In this document: positions 48,603 to 59,088 of the stretch, in pieces
Layout: every line of letters starts with the position of its first letter
How positions within the stretch are numbered: the stretch's first letter is position 1
DNA from: Gracilaria domingensis
Taxonomy: Eukaryota; Rhodophyta; Florideophyceae; Gracilariales; Gracilariaceae
DNA length: 64,000 bases
Direction: 5' to 3'
Assembly (NCBI GenBank): GCA_022539475.1
Contig: VCMS01000010.1
Coordinates: 1 to 64,000 of the forward strand
Program-made: the position numbers and the translations under genes
Notes under the pieces: generated by a model
Database searches by the model: none
What the model was told of the DNA's origin: nothing
Seen by the model: only the letters and a program-made list of their open reading frames with translations

Positions 48603-48885
48603 TCACTGCTACGCGCCGCGCGCCGCGGCGCGCCGCCGAAGATGATGAGGTCGCGCGCTTCGGCGCGGCGGCAAAGAGAAGGAAGCTGCGCGCCGCGTGC
48701 TGTGGCGCGCCAATGAGGATAATGAGGTTGCGCCCCGCGCGATGCGGCGCACGTGAGGAAAAGGAAGATGAGGTGGCGCGCCGCGCGCTGCGGCGCGCCT
48801 GCGGACGATGAAGTCACGCGCCGCGCGCCTCGGCGCGCCTGAGGCAGAGGGCGATGAGGTTGCGCGCCGTGCGCTGCGGCGTGTT
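48603..48885. repeat. array of GC-rich palindromes with purine spacers
   Basis: About seven units of 40-48 bases. Each has a palindrome such as GCGCGCCGCGCGCTGCGGCG(CGC) and a purine spacer such as GAGGATGATGAGGT. The 3' LTR array (58005-58325) has about one more unit, and the older LTR has a diverged array at 44385-44610. Each unit can form a very stable hairpin. Confidence 0.75.
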
Positions 48886-48967
48886 TGAAACTGAAGATGG
48901 TACCACTGGCTCTGTACTGGTGTTGCACCTCTCGCGCTGCTGTTCCTCTGCATTGCTACGGACGGGA

Positions 48968-49327
48968 ATGGACGCTTCTACTGTGAACGAAAGGAAATGG
49001 GGGAAAGCGCTGTGGGACACTATCGCTACCGCTGCTGTGGGACTGTTACTGTTCTGGAAGTGGGGCTGCGGCTACTGGATGATTGGCGCGCCGTGTGACT
49101 GCTACTATGATAATAATGTTGAGGCTACTGATATGATGGCGATGACGCTGGCGATGCGCTGCACTATGCTGCGGTTAATTTACGAGGCATCTAAAGCGCA
49201 CGTAAGCAGAACAACTAAAGGCAGGAAGAACGATTGGGACTCAGGCAGAGATTATTGCCTTGACGGCTTTGTGAACCAAACGGAGAGCCAGAGCTCGAGA
49301 AGGGGACCTAAGCGTCATCAAGGATAA
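48968..49327 (+). CDS. sense ORF in 5' LTR, one membrane helix predicted
   Basis: The product is 119 residues if started at MDASTVNERKWGKALWDTIA (an upstream in-frame ATG at 48854 would add 38 residues from the palindrome array). A hydrophobic stretch TIATAAVGLLLFWKWGCGYW is followed by Cys/Tyr-rich sequence and a basic tail RRGPKRHQG. The copy in the 3' LTR (58411-58770) codes for the same protein over this range. Family unknown. Its last 87 bases overlap the antisense ORF tail to tail. Confidence 0.4.
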   Translation: MDASTVNERKWGKALWDTIATAAVGLLLFWKWGCGYWMIGAPCDCYYDNNVEATDMMAMTLAMRCTMLRLIYEASKAHVSRTTKGRKNDWDSGRDYCLDGFVNQTESQSSRRGPKRHQG

Positions 49328-49645
49328 CTCCAAGCCCACGTTGATACCACGAACGAAATGATCGGGTATTTCACCGAGGTTCTCTCTCAACTCGTCCAAA
49401 CTGATACCCCGCTTAAACAGAAAGGCATATAAAGCGTCTTCGAACGCTAACAGCTGGGCCTCGACATGCTCTTTGGCCGACTCCTCATCCTCGTTCGCCA
49501 ACGCCATAAGTTCCTCTTCTTCGATAACATCAGCCGTAACCTCTCTGGCGTCAGACTCTATCACGCAAGTCGACCTTGCTTTTGGAACATCCGAAGCATT
49601 GGTATCATCATCTGTCACGGTGGCTAGAATATCTTTGGCCGACAT
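49241..49645 (-). CDS. antisense ORF in 5' LTR, acidic helical protein
   Basis: The 134-residue frame starts MSAKDILATVTDDDTNASDV, in the context CTCACAATG; an earlier in-frame ATG at 49789 would add 48 residues. The protein is acidic in the first half (VIEEEELMALANEDEESAKE) and amphipathic in the second (LLAFEDALYAFLFKRGISLD, then ELRENLGEIPDHF). The 3' LTR copy is identical in protein (58684-59088), and a diverged LTR has a similar start at 45329. No known domain. Antisense genes in or near LTRs are known from some retroviruses; whether this one is expressed is not known. Confidence 0.5.
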   Translation of the reverse strand: MSAKDILATVTDDDTNASDVPKARSTCVIESDAREVTADVIEEEELMALANEDEESAKEHVEAQLLAFEDALYAFLFKRGISLDELRENLGEIPDHFVRGINVGLELSLMTLRSPSRALALRLVHKAVKAIISA

Positions 49646-50728
49646 TGTGAGACTGAACTTGCGAAAGATCCGAACAACAGTTGTGTACCTGGGGAACAAC
49701 GAAGAGAGGTGATGATACCGATGCGACCTAAATAGATAAGCAGATGAGAAAAAGAGTAGTAAGATGCCACGAGGACAATAGCCAACCACAAATCAACATA
49801 ATGAGATATTGGGACCGAACATCATGGCATTATATGGAACACGAATATAACCTACGAAACTGGTTCAGGACCTAACGACATATCATCACTGACCAACCAC
49901 CGACCTACATAACGAAGAGCCGTGCGCTGACATTATTACATGTTATGGATGGTGAGCAGCACTAGGGTATTTAGGACTAGACGGTGAGCAAGTTACAACT
50001 TAGGGTATACGAACCACAAGAATTGTAGATATAAACCGAGTTCGAGGCTTCGCAGCCAACCTAACTCGGGCAGACCACTTCCCCCCTCGACGACCCCCCC
50101 CCCATCCTTGCGTCTCTCGCCTTTCTTCCTCCTTTTCCGTCGTCACCAACCTTCTTTTCTTTGGCACTCCCATCTTCGCTCAGCGCAGTCTCCGCCTCCC
50201 TGCCACCAAACTTTCCCCCTACATTTCCTTATTCCCGGCGGCCCGGTCTCCCCGCCGTCCCCTACACAGTCGCCTTGTGCTGGCCTCCATTGGGCTCGTC
50301 CGCATATTGCGATCATATCTACATCCCTGTTCCCCCGGACGGACGTGGGCAGTGGTACGCATTGCACGGGTTCCCTTCCTGTCGTCACCTCGCCTGGTTA
50401 CTAGGTTTATGATGGTATCGACGACAGGATCGAACGCCTTAGCCCTGCCCATTCTACTGTTCCGCCGACAGCCTTGGTGTGTTGGTCTGTTGGCGCTTCA
50501 TTCTGTCGTTGTGTTGGCATTCGGCATCGAACGCCGAATCACACTCTCGTTTAATTACTCTCCCCGCTTCCTGTTAGCGGAGAGTTTCTACTATCTTGGG
50601 GTTATCTTGTCTGCTCCTGCAGGCATCTGAGCTACGTTACCTTTTCGCCCCTATTGGGCTGGTACTCTCGAGCATTTATTGTGTCGCTCTCCTTGGGTTT
50701 GTCACCACCCGCGCTGTTTCCCCCAAAA

Positions 50729-53700
50729 ATGGCGTCCACATGGTACTCTCGAGGAGGGCCTGGCTCTCCTGATTCTGGTGTGATTTCCTTCGATGGTTCT
50801 GCCGTCGACGTAAGGAAGTTTCTGTTTTACTTCGAGAATGTCGCTACTCCCAACGAAGAGGATAGTGTTCGGGCTATGAAGTTGCTCGGCTATCTTGAGG
50901 GTGAAGCGTTTGACTTCTATTATGACAAATATGCTGTTGATGGCTCTCTTTCGATTGAAGCAAAGGACTATCAGAAGGTGATGCTCGCTTTGATCGAACT
51001 TTTCGGTGCAATCGAGGAACCGGCGGAGAGGATTCGTAGGGCAGTTTCGGCACGTTTAGATTACGTCGATCTGCTAGGGTCCCTGAAGAAGATGGACTCT
51101 TTTTTCGATCAGGCAGGTTTTAACTCGAAAGCTAAGTTCGGGTAACTACGAAACGCCGTCATGGAGTTTGCAGATCTTGCGCAGTTTGTCATATTCCGTG
51201 GAGCAGATGACTATGAATCCTAGAAGGCCCTTGTTAAGGACTTTGTTGGTGGAAAGAAAGCTCTGGGGTCGTATGGTACCCTCAACGCTTTCCCACCGGC
51301 GAAGCATATTGTTCAACGTTCTAAGGAACCTGCTCGTACAAGTTCGCTGGAGTCGAAAGTGGATCAGTTGGCTGACCAAATGGCACAGTTGCACCTTCTA
51401 GTGAAGAAGACTCAGAGCGCTGCGACTGCCACCGGACGTCAGGATACGGAAAAAGTTTGTTCGTATTGCAGCCAACCTGGTCACTTTGCGGCACGTTGTG
51501 AGCTTAATCCACATCGAGGCACACGATGTGGTAATTGTGGCAAGTTAGGTCACTCTACAGCTACGTGCTGGAGGAAGAATAACACCGATGTTGTGCGAAA
51601 AGTTGCATTTGAAGATGTGAAGTCCGAATTAGAGAGAGAAAAGTCGCTGAGTGAGAAACGAGGTTCCCAGAACACAGGCGAGAACCAAGTCTCAGTTGTG
51701 ATTGCGGACACTTCAGATGATGAATATCCCGTTACAACCGCAAAAAGAGACGCAGAAGGGGAGAATCTGCCCAAGCAACCACGAACTAGCCCTCTCTCAG
51801 GGATTTCCCCCGTAATGTTTCCCGAACCCCACACCACCAGGACTGCTTCTCAGCAAGCCAAAGTCCCTCCCAAGAAGTCGAAAAGGACCAGGAAGGGCAC
51901 TGGAAAGAATTATAAAGGAAAGTCCCGGAGAGTGAAGATCCAAGAACACGTTGGGAAATATAACATTTACGAAGAGTTGGCGAGAGCCCCTTCTGGCATC
52001 ACTTTCGGTCAATTAGTCCGCGGTGATGCGGACGAGGCCAAGAAAGACATTCGGCGCATTCTTTCCGGAGGTCTTTCGTCAAGGCGTGTCAGTTACGCTC
52101 ATACTCATTCACTCCCTCAGACTCTCAAATTGGTGAATGTTACTGTCTATGGCACTAGTTCCCAGGCGCTGCTGGACTCTGGTGCTATCCCTAATCTTAT
52201 GTCTATTGCGTTATGCAAACGGTTATCGTTGGAGATGAAACCGTCGAGTAGGAGGATTGTCGTTGCCGACGGAACCAAATCCTTAGTTCGCGGAAGCCTG
52301 CACGATGTTCCCCTCGAGTTTGGTTCTCTCCGTGTCCCGTTGGATTTCCTGGTCGTTGAGAAGCCTCCCTTCAATGTGATTGTTGGTTTTCCCGCTCTTG
52401 AGTCACTCCAAGCCTGCTTGGACCTGGGTACTCAGCAAGTTTCAATGCAATTTGACGGCGCATCTGTTGTTTTGCCTCTCGATTACCATCGCCCTGGTAT
52501 AGTGTTCGACGAAGAGGATGAACACACCGATAGTGAGGATTTCACTTCCGCTTCAGAGTCGTTCTTCTCTGAGAGTTCGGAGAGCGACGACGAAGGATAC
52601 GAGATCGCTTTCTCGAGGGGCAAAGTTGACACGTCAGTATATGCTTTGAATACTATGAATGAAGAACAAGACTCCTTACAACCACCCGAAGAGGAATCCG
52701 CGAACGAACTGGAGAATATTGGTGCTACGAGTCTCGGTCAGGAAAGATCCTCCCCTGCTGATCCTCAGGATTTGGAGGGAGGTATGAGACAATTGAATGT
52801 GAATGATGTTGATCCAGAAACTGCTATTGCTACTCCTCACGCCCCTGGGGAAGCAAATAGAGAAGTTGTGAACGATGAAGAATCGGAGGAAAGCGCAGAC
52901 GACGACGACTCCGAAGGCTCTCTATCGGATGGAGGGCATGAACGCGATCTCGTTGTCCCAGTCAGGGATGGCGTTGTTCTTCTACGAGCCGAAGATGTGA
53001 GACGACAGCCTGATTATCTTATCTTTCGAGTCTACCCTCGTTATCCTCAGCCACCGGACAGAGAACAACTTCATCCACACATCTCTGAACTCCCGTATGG
53101 AGAAATGGGTGTCCTAGAGCTGGGCAACAGTTTCGAACCAATAGTCCGTTTCGGAGTAGGCTGGCCTATACCTGCACCGGCTGATGAAGAACCCTTCGCG
53201 GTTCCATCGCAAAGCGAAGCTCATGAAGACCATGTGATGGTTATAAGTCTTGACAACAGTAACGATGAGGCCGGTAACCAGCTGAGCGGTCTAGATGAGC
53301 CGAATGAAGATCAGCGCCACTCGGTCTATCACGTCACGAATCCCTCGTCTTTTCAGAGTTCCATGACAGACACTAGCCTACAACCACCTGATCCTCTCCT
53401 TTGGTCATCTGAAAATAATGGAGAAGGTGAAGAGAGGAACTCTGGAAGGGACGACGAAGAAGATGAAGATTGTGTAGAAGTAGAAGCAGGAGTTCATGAA
53501 GCAGAAGTAGAAGTAGAAGAGGAAGTGGTGGATAATGGAAATGAAGATGATCATGAAGAAGATGAAGATGGTTCCTCACCAGAAGAAGTCGAACTGTCTG
53601 GTACCGCTCTCTACCGCGACCCTGTCCTCACCATCCCAATTACGGACGAGGTCACTTTGCTACCACCTGAAGAAGGGGAACTTATCAGCGACTTTCTTTT

Positions 53701-55504
53701 GGTTCGTGTCCAGATTCGGTACCCTGTACCCACTCCAGCGCACCCCCCTCACCTCGGCGTGCACAACATGCCTTTTGGTAGTACCGGGCTACTAGAGGAG
53801 GGTGACGACGGCCGTTACGTGATTGCTTTCGAGGAAGAGCTTCCTCAAGAAGAGTTGTCGACGCAGGTCCCCCCACCACCTGTTAGAGAGTTGGAAGATC
53901 AACCCGACCCCTCGCAAACAGAGCCGCGTACAACTGGCTCTGGTGAAGGACACTCTACTTCACGTGATAGTGATCCGAAGGTTGCGTGTCCCGCTCCTGA
54001 GATCGAATACTCCCTGTTAGATCCGGTCGCGATTGATGGCAAGGGTCGTACATTGGATCGAAGAGATTACCCTCCTGACACGAGTCACGAAGAAGTCATC
54101 CTCAAAAGGCTTTCACACTTGCCCAGCGGGGAGCAACAGGAACTACTTCGTGTTTTACTTGACCTTGGTGTGGTCGCCTGGTCTCTGTATGATCTTCGAC
54201 CGGCAGATGTACCAGTCATGCATGAGTTCTCACTGACGCCCCAGACTCCGATACACTCAAGAGTTCGTAGGCTTCCGCCGCGACATGACGAAGTCGTCAA
54301 GAAGGAACTCGGCAAGATGCTTGACGCTGGAATAATGAAACCTTGTACATTGGCATGGTCCTTTCCGATCGTCATTGCGACTAAAAAGGATGGCAAGCCA
54401 AGGTTCTGTGTGGACTACCGAGCTTTGAACCGAGTTATGAAAGCGGACAGATGGCCCTTACCTCATATTGAACAAATCTTTGATGACTTAGGCGGCTGTT
54501 CGTTTTTCACTACGCTTGACAGTTTCTCTGGGTACTGGCAGATTAGAATGCCACCTCGGTGTAAGGAGATGACCACCTTCGTTTGCCGTCAAGGAACCTA
54601 TCAGTTCGAGGTCATGCCGTTCGGCTTGATGAACGCCCCCTCTACATTCCAAAGAATGATGGACTCTATCCTCAACAAGTATCCGTTTGTAAGGGTCTAT
54701 CTGGACGCCGTGGTTATCTATTCAAAAACCTTAGAGGATCACGTCGCGCACATCAAGTTGGTACTAAGGACAATTGCCTCCCATGGGTTGAAGCTGAAGA
54801 TCTCTAAGTGCGACTTTGCGCACCCCAAGATTGAACTGCTCCGACATGTTGTCGACCAGAGCGGGGTTGCAGTGGACGTGAAGAAAATAGAGGCCATCAA
54901 GGCGGCTCCGATCCCTAAGACAACCACTGAACTTAGGAGCTTCCTTGGTCTTGCTGGATACTACCGCCGGTTTATCACGCACTTTGCCAAAACTTCGGCA
55001 GTCCTCCATGCAGCAACGTCCGGAAATCGGAAGCTGGTGTTCAACAATAAGATGGTTGAAGCCTTCAAAGACCTGAAAGAGAAGCTAACCAGTCCACCAG
55101 TGTTGGCCTTTCCCGACTTCAACAGTCCGTTTCGAGTCGAAACCGATGCTTCTTCAGTTGCCTTAGGCGCCGTTCTCGCTCAGAAGAAATCTGATGGCAT
55201 GTTCCACCCAATTCAGTATGCCAGCCGGACTATGACTACAGCCGAAAGGAACTACGCGGTCTGTGAGCAGGAGGCGCTTGCTGTCATCTTCGCGTTCAAG
55301 AAATTTCGACTATACCTTCTTGGATCAAAGCCATTTCAATTGATTACAGACCATCAGGCGCTGAAGTATGCGTTTCAGAAGAAGGATGTACATGGGCGAT
55401 TGGCCAGGTGGCTCGATATCCTTGCTGAGTACGAGTTCGAGGTTGTTTACGCTCAGGGGATAAGAATTGTGCTGCTGATTATTTTTCTCGCTACTCCACG
55501 ATAA
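50729..55504 (+). pseudogene. Ty3/gypsy Gag-protease-RT-RNase H polyprotein, with stops
   Basis: A single reading frame from ATG 50729 is interrupted by TAA (51143-51145) and TAG (51221-51223) in gag, then open for 1381 codons from 51359. Counting from 51359: zinc knuckles CSYCSQPGHFAARC (about 32-45) and CGNCGKLGHSTATC (about 57-70), a Lys-rich linker, protease LLDSGAIPNLMS (about 270-281), an acidic region with two copies of an unknown domain (about 529-605 and 753-830), and RT from about 985. RT has FCVDYRALNRVMKADRWPLP and QFEVMPFGLMNAPSTFQRMM. The catalytic YLDD reads YLDA (Ala codon 54707-54709). RNase H follows with ETDASSVALGAVLAQKK and LITDHQALKYAF. The frame slips near 55460, before the 'ADYLSR' end. 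The element is defective in cis. Confidence 0.92.
50741..50758 (+). promoter_or_regulatory. candidate primer-binding site inside gag
   Basis: TGGTACTCTCGAGGAGGG follows the LTR end CCACA directly. It starts with TGG, as expected for pairing with a tRNA 3' CCA, and would need a tRNA ending CTCCTCGAGAGTACCA. It lies in gag codons 5-10. The tRNA is not identified. The same bases follow the older LTR at 46312. Confidence 0.5.
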
Positions 55505-55570
55505 GGGAGCACTCTGCTCTGGAGGCGGCGACTACTGTTTCTTCCCCTCCATGCGGGAGCTTTTTCAGGC

Positions 55571-57784
55571 CTCGAACCTTATTATGCAAATATTGGTCGA
55601 TATCTGAGCGACCTTCCGGTCGATGAGCCCAACTCGAGCCTCAGAGGGGCGATCAAAAGGAATTCTAAGAAATTTATGGTATGGAATGGGCAGTTGTATC
55701 GTAGAATGGGGTCCGGGCTACGGCTCCTTCCTCACGCCAATGAAAGGCGTAAACCCTTGAAAACATTTCATGACGATGTAGGACACTGGGATGTCAGGGC
55801 GACCAGAAGGCACGTCATTGATCGATTCTGGTGGCCCAATATTCACTCTGATGTCACAACCTACGTCAAGAGTTGTGATGGCTGCCAGTTCATGTGGTCT
55901 TTTCTTGCTTACCGAGCGGGGCAACGAGCCCCGCTGACGGATATCTTCCACACGTTTTCAATTGATTTCGCCGGACCTCTCAGGGTGACGAGGAACGGAA
56001 ACCGATTCTTGCTCATTGGAGTGAAGCACCTCACGGGATGTCCGATCGCAGTGGCAACTCGAACATCTACTGCAGTCGACGTAGTCAACTTTATTAGAAG
56101 GGAGATCGTCACGGCCTCCGGCTATCCCCGCACGATTGTCTCCGATAACGCTACCTCCTTTCTCGCGCCAAGTGTCCAAGCTTATCTAATGCGTCATGAT
56201 ATCACTCTCAAACCGGTGCTCGCATACGCACCTATATCTAATGGACGCGCAGAAAGGATGGTAGGGACGATCAAGAGGGCGATCTCTAAGAAGATTCATG
56301 ATCAGAATACCGACTGGGATGCAGTACTCCCGGAGGTTCTCTATGGTTATCGCACTCGACAAATGGCCGAAGGATATTCTCCATTTGAGCTTATGTATGG
56401 AGCACGGCCCCGAATGCATCCATCAGATCCTCTTTCCCTGATAGCCACGCCGTCACTTGATCATCGTGAGGTGGAACTACAAGCCTCCACTCTTGGGAGG
56501 GCCACAAGGGTATTGCATAAGCCTCACCGTCAAGACGATGAGCGCCGTGGACACCGGTTCGCTGTTGGAGACCAGGTACTGGTAATGCGTGGTGAAGCCC
56601 TTAATCCTTCGGTGAAATGGCCATCATTCAAATCGAGGTGCTATGGACCATGCCACGTAGTTCGAGCTAATCATCCTCGGTACATGTTGGTTTCTCCACA
56701 CCGACGTATGTCAAGAAGAAGCATTCATGCAAGACGCTTAAGACCTTACCACCCTAGACCAAGGCATCCGATCTCTAGAACAGTACGACACGAAACCAAT
56801 AATCAGCCCGAAGCGGCATGCCCGGTCGTGCTACAAGAGGGTCCAAACCCAACCAGACCCCCTGCTGATTATCTGAGGATAATTGTGGCTGGATGGAGAG
56901 TTTCTGAATGGCTTTCCCCTGTCAGCACGAGTACAAACGATCTACAGAAGATCGCATGGAACCTATTACATGTTTATCTTGGAATGTTCAAACGACATGG
57001 ACCCTACATAACCGAGGGTCTTCTTACTAAGCTGGTCTCATTGACAGGAAGGGTGAACCCTTTCATTATACAGCTTGTGGGTCAGCAGTTTGTCTTTTAC
57101 TACTATCACTTTGCAGTGGCTCGCTATGGACATCTTCTTCCCCAGAGAACTTACGGAGTGGAAGTGTCAAGCTTCCTGCAGCGGATTGAAGCTGGAGAGG
57201 CTTTCGAGATCGATCTGGCATATGATCAAGATCGCTGTGACGTACCTCCCCCGCTCCAGATTGAAGAAACCACCCCAGTAACGCCGGCTCTTCTTACAAT
57301 GCCGATAATTGTTGACTACGAAGTCTACAACCAGGACGTGAACTACTTGGAGATAGAAATCGGTGGGCGTACACTTGAAAACTGGCTCTCCCCACTAGAT
57401 TGTTAGGACTGGGAGAAGCATTGTAATGTCTGGAATTGTTTTCACCTCTGCTTGAGCATCCACTTAATCTACGGCCAATACTTTACGCAATAATCAGACG
57501 TAATGTTGGGTAGACTGGCCAGAAGATTACATTCGCAGATGAACAGGCTTGGCGCGGATAGGACGATATTCTTTCTCTATCACTACGTCATTGGAAAGTA
57601 CGGACATCTACCACCCGCAGCCAAACATGAAGAACAAATTGAAGAGTATATACGTCGTATTGAACGACATCAAGACTTTTCTGTGGAGTTTGAACCCGAT
57701 CCCGAGTATCCAGAGTCCCCGTATCCTTTCCGGTATACTACCGAAGAGGTTTCAAGGGACGGACCAATATCAACGCTTTCTTAA
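55571..57784 (+). pseudogene. gypsy integrase with duplicated C-terminal GHL-x-P domain
   Basis: The integrase opens with LEPYYANIGRYLSDLP. Its zinc finger is FHDDVGHWDVRATRRHVIDR ... YVKSCDGCQ. Catalytic residues are D in SIDFAGPLRV, D in VSDNATSF and E in SNGRAERMVGTIKRAI. The GPY/F-like end is VGDQVLVMRGEALN, CYGPCHVVRA. There is no chromodomain. Instead an unknown domain of about 120 residues follows (56866-57220, DYLRIIVAGWRVSEWLSP ... YGHLLPQ). A second copy starts at about 57343 (NYLEIEIGGRTLENWLSP) and runs in the same frame through TAG 57404-57406 and TAA 57491-57493 to 57784. It includes IFFLYHYVIGKYGHLPPAAK and IERHQDFSVEFEPD. The first copy is open and the second is decayed. Confidence 0.88.
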
Positions 57785-57820
57785 GTCGAATTCTTGGTCG
57801 CCCAGAGGTAGCGACCGCTG

Positions 57821-57830
57821 AGTGGGGGAG
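57821..57830 (+). other. polypurine tract of the gypsy element
   Basis: AGTGGGGGAG immediately precedes the 3' LTR start TGTGTGG. It is the expected plus-strand primer and fixes the left border of the 3' LTR. Confidence 0.8.
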
Positions 57831-58410
57831 TGTGTGGAGGCGGTTCCAAGGGAGTGTCCCGCACTCCCTTGGACACGGCCAAAAGATTTTCTTATCTCCG
57901 GAGATTGCTCCGGAGATAAAATCACCCTCCACCCCTGAACTGCGCCCGTCGCCGCCCCCGTCTGCGCTCGCTGCCGTGCGTCTGCCGCCCCGTCTGCGCT
58001 CACTGCTACGCGCCGCGCGTCGCGGCGCGCCGCCGAAGATGATGAGGTCGCGCGCTTCGGCGCGGCGGCAAAGAGAAGGAAGCTGCGCGCCGCGTGCTGT
58101 GGCGCGCCAATGAGGATAATGAGGTTGCGCGCCGCGCGCTGCGGCGCGCATAAGGAAGAGGACAATGAAGTCGCGCGCCGCGCGCTGCGGCGCACGTGAG
58201 GAAAAGGATAATGAGATGGCGCGCCGCGCGCTGCGGCGCGCCTGAGGACGATGAAGTCGCGCGCCGCGCGCCTCGGCGCGCCTGAGACAGAGGGCGATGA
58301 GGTTGCGCGCCGTGCGCTGCGGCGTGCCTGAAACTGGAGATGGTACCACTGGCTCTGTACTGGTGTTGCGCCTCTCGCGCTGCTGTTCCTCTGCATTGCT
58401 ACGGACGGGA

Positions 58411-58770
58411 ATGGACGCTTCTACTGTGAACGAAAGGAAATGGGGGAAAGCGCTGTGGGACACTATCGCTACCGCTGCTGTGGGACTGTTACTGTTCTGG
58501 AAGTGGGGCTGCGGCTACTGGATGATTGGCGCGCCGTGTGACTGCTACTATGATAATAATGTTGAGGCTACTGATATGATGGCGATGACGCTGGCGATGC
58601 GCTGCACTATGCTGCGGTTAATTTACGAGGCATCTAAAGCGCACGTAAGCAGAACAACTAAAGGCAGGAAGAACGATTGGGACTCAGGCAGAGATTATTG
58701 CCTTGACGGCTTTGTGAACCAAACGGAGAGCCAGAGCTCGAGAAGGGGACCTAAGCGTCATCAAGGATAA
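58411..58770 (+). CDS. sense ORF in 3' LTR
   Basis: Copy of the ORF at 48968-49327, with the same 119-residue product from MDASTVNERKWGK to RGPKRHQG. Differences between the two LTR copies lie only upstream of this start (for example VFETEDG against VPETGDG), which speaks for this start codon. Confidence 0.4.
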   Translation: MDASTVNERKWGKALWDTIATAAVGLLLFWKWGCGYWMIGAPCDCYYDNNVEATDMMAMTLAMRCTMLRLIYEASKAHVSRTTKGRKNDWDSGRDYCLDGFVNQTESQSSRRGPKRHQG

Positions 58771-59088
58771 CTCCAAGCCCACGTTGATACCACGAACGAA
58801 ATGATCGGGTATTTCACCGAGGTTCTCTCTCAACTCGTCCAAACTGATACCCCGCTTAAACAGAAAGGCATATAAAGCGTCTTCGAACGCTAACAGCTGG
58901 GCCTCGACATGCTCTTTGGCCGACTCCTCATCCTCGTTCGCCAACGCCATAAGTTCCTCTTCTTCGATAACATCAGCCGTAACCTCTCTGGCGTCAGACT
59001 CTATCACGCAAGTCGACCTTGCTTTTGGAACATCCGAAGCATTGGTATCATCATCTGTCACGGTGGCTAGAATATCTTTGGCCGACAT
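58684..59088 (-). CDS. antisense ORF in 3' LTR
   Basis: Copy of 49241-49645 with no change in the 134-residue product. In the 3' LTR, an antisense transcript starting downstream would enter pol in antisense. The identity between LTRs is expected from recent insertion and is not by itself proof of selection. Confidence 0.5.
   Translation of the reverse strand: MSAKDILATVTDDDTNASDVPKARSTCVIESDAREVTADVIEEEELMALANEDEESAKEHVEAQLLAFEDALYAFLFKRGISLDELRENLGEIPDHFVRGINVGLELSLMTLRSPSRALALRLVHKAVKAIISA

Larger units (their letters stand above)
48336..50740 (+). repeat. 5' LTR of long-LTR gypsy element
   Basis: 2405 bases from TGTGTGGAGGCGG to GGCGTCCACA, matching 57831-60180. Borders are set by where the two copies part from each other: upstream ACAGA against the polypurine tract, downstream TGGTACTCTC against AGATGTTTTG. 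It holds 5' hairpins, a 33-base tandem repeat, a GC palindrome array, a sense ORF, an antisense ORF and a promoter-like region with GTAGATATAAACC near 50025. The gag start codon (50729-50731) is inside the LTR. Target duplication is weak: only AGA is shared at the outer ends. Confidence 0.85.

Noticed and set aside
50108-50630. Frames in the last third of the gypsy LTR (also 45518-46201 and 59549-60070).
   Set aside because: They are kept between copies only because the DNA is nearly identical; the frames change register between the three LTRs (for example by insertions in the C runs near 50096 and 59538).
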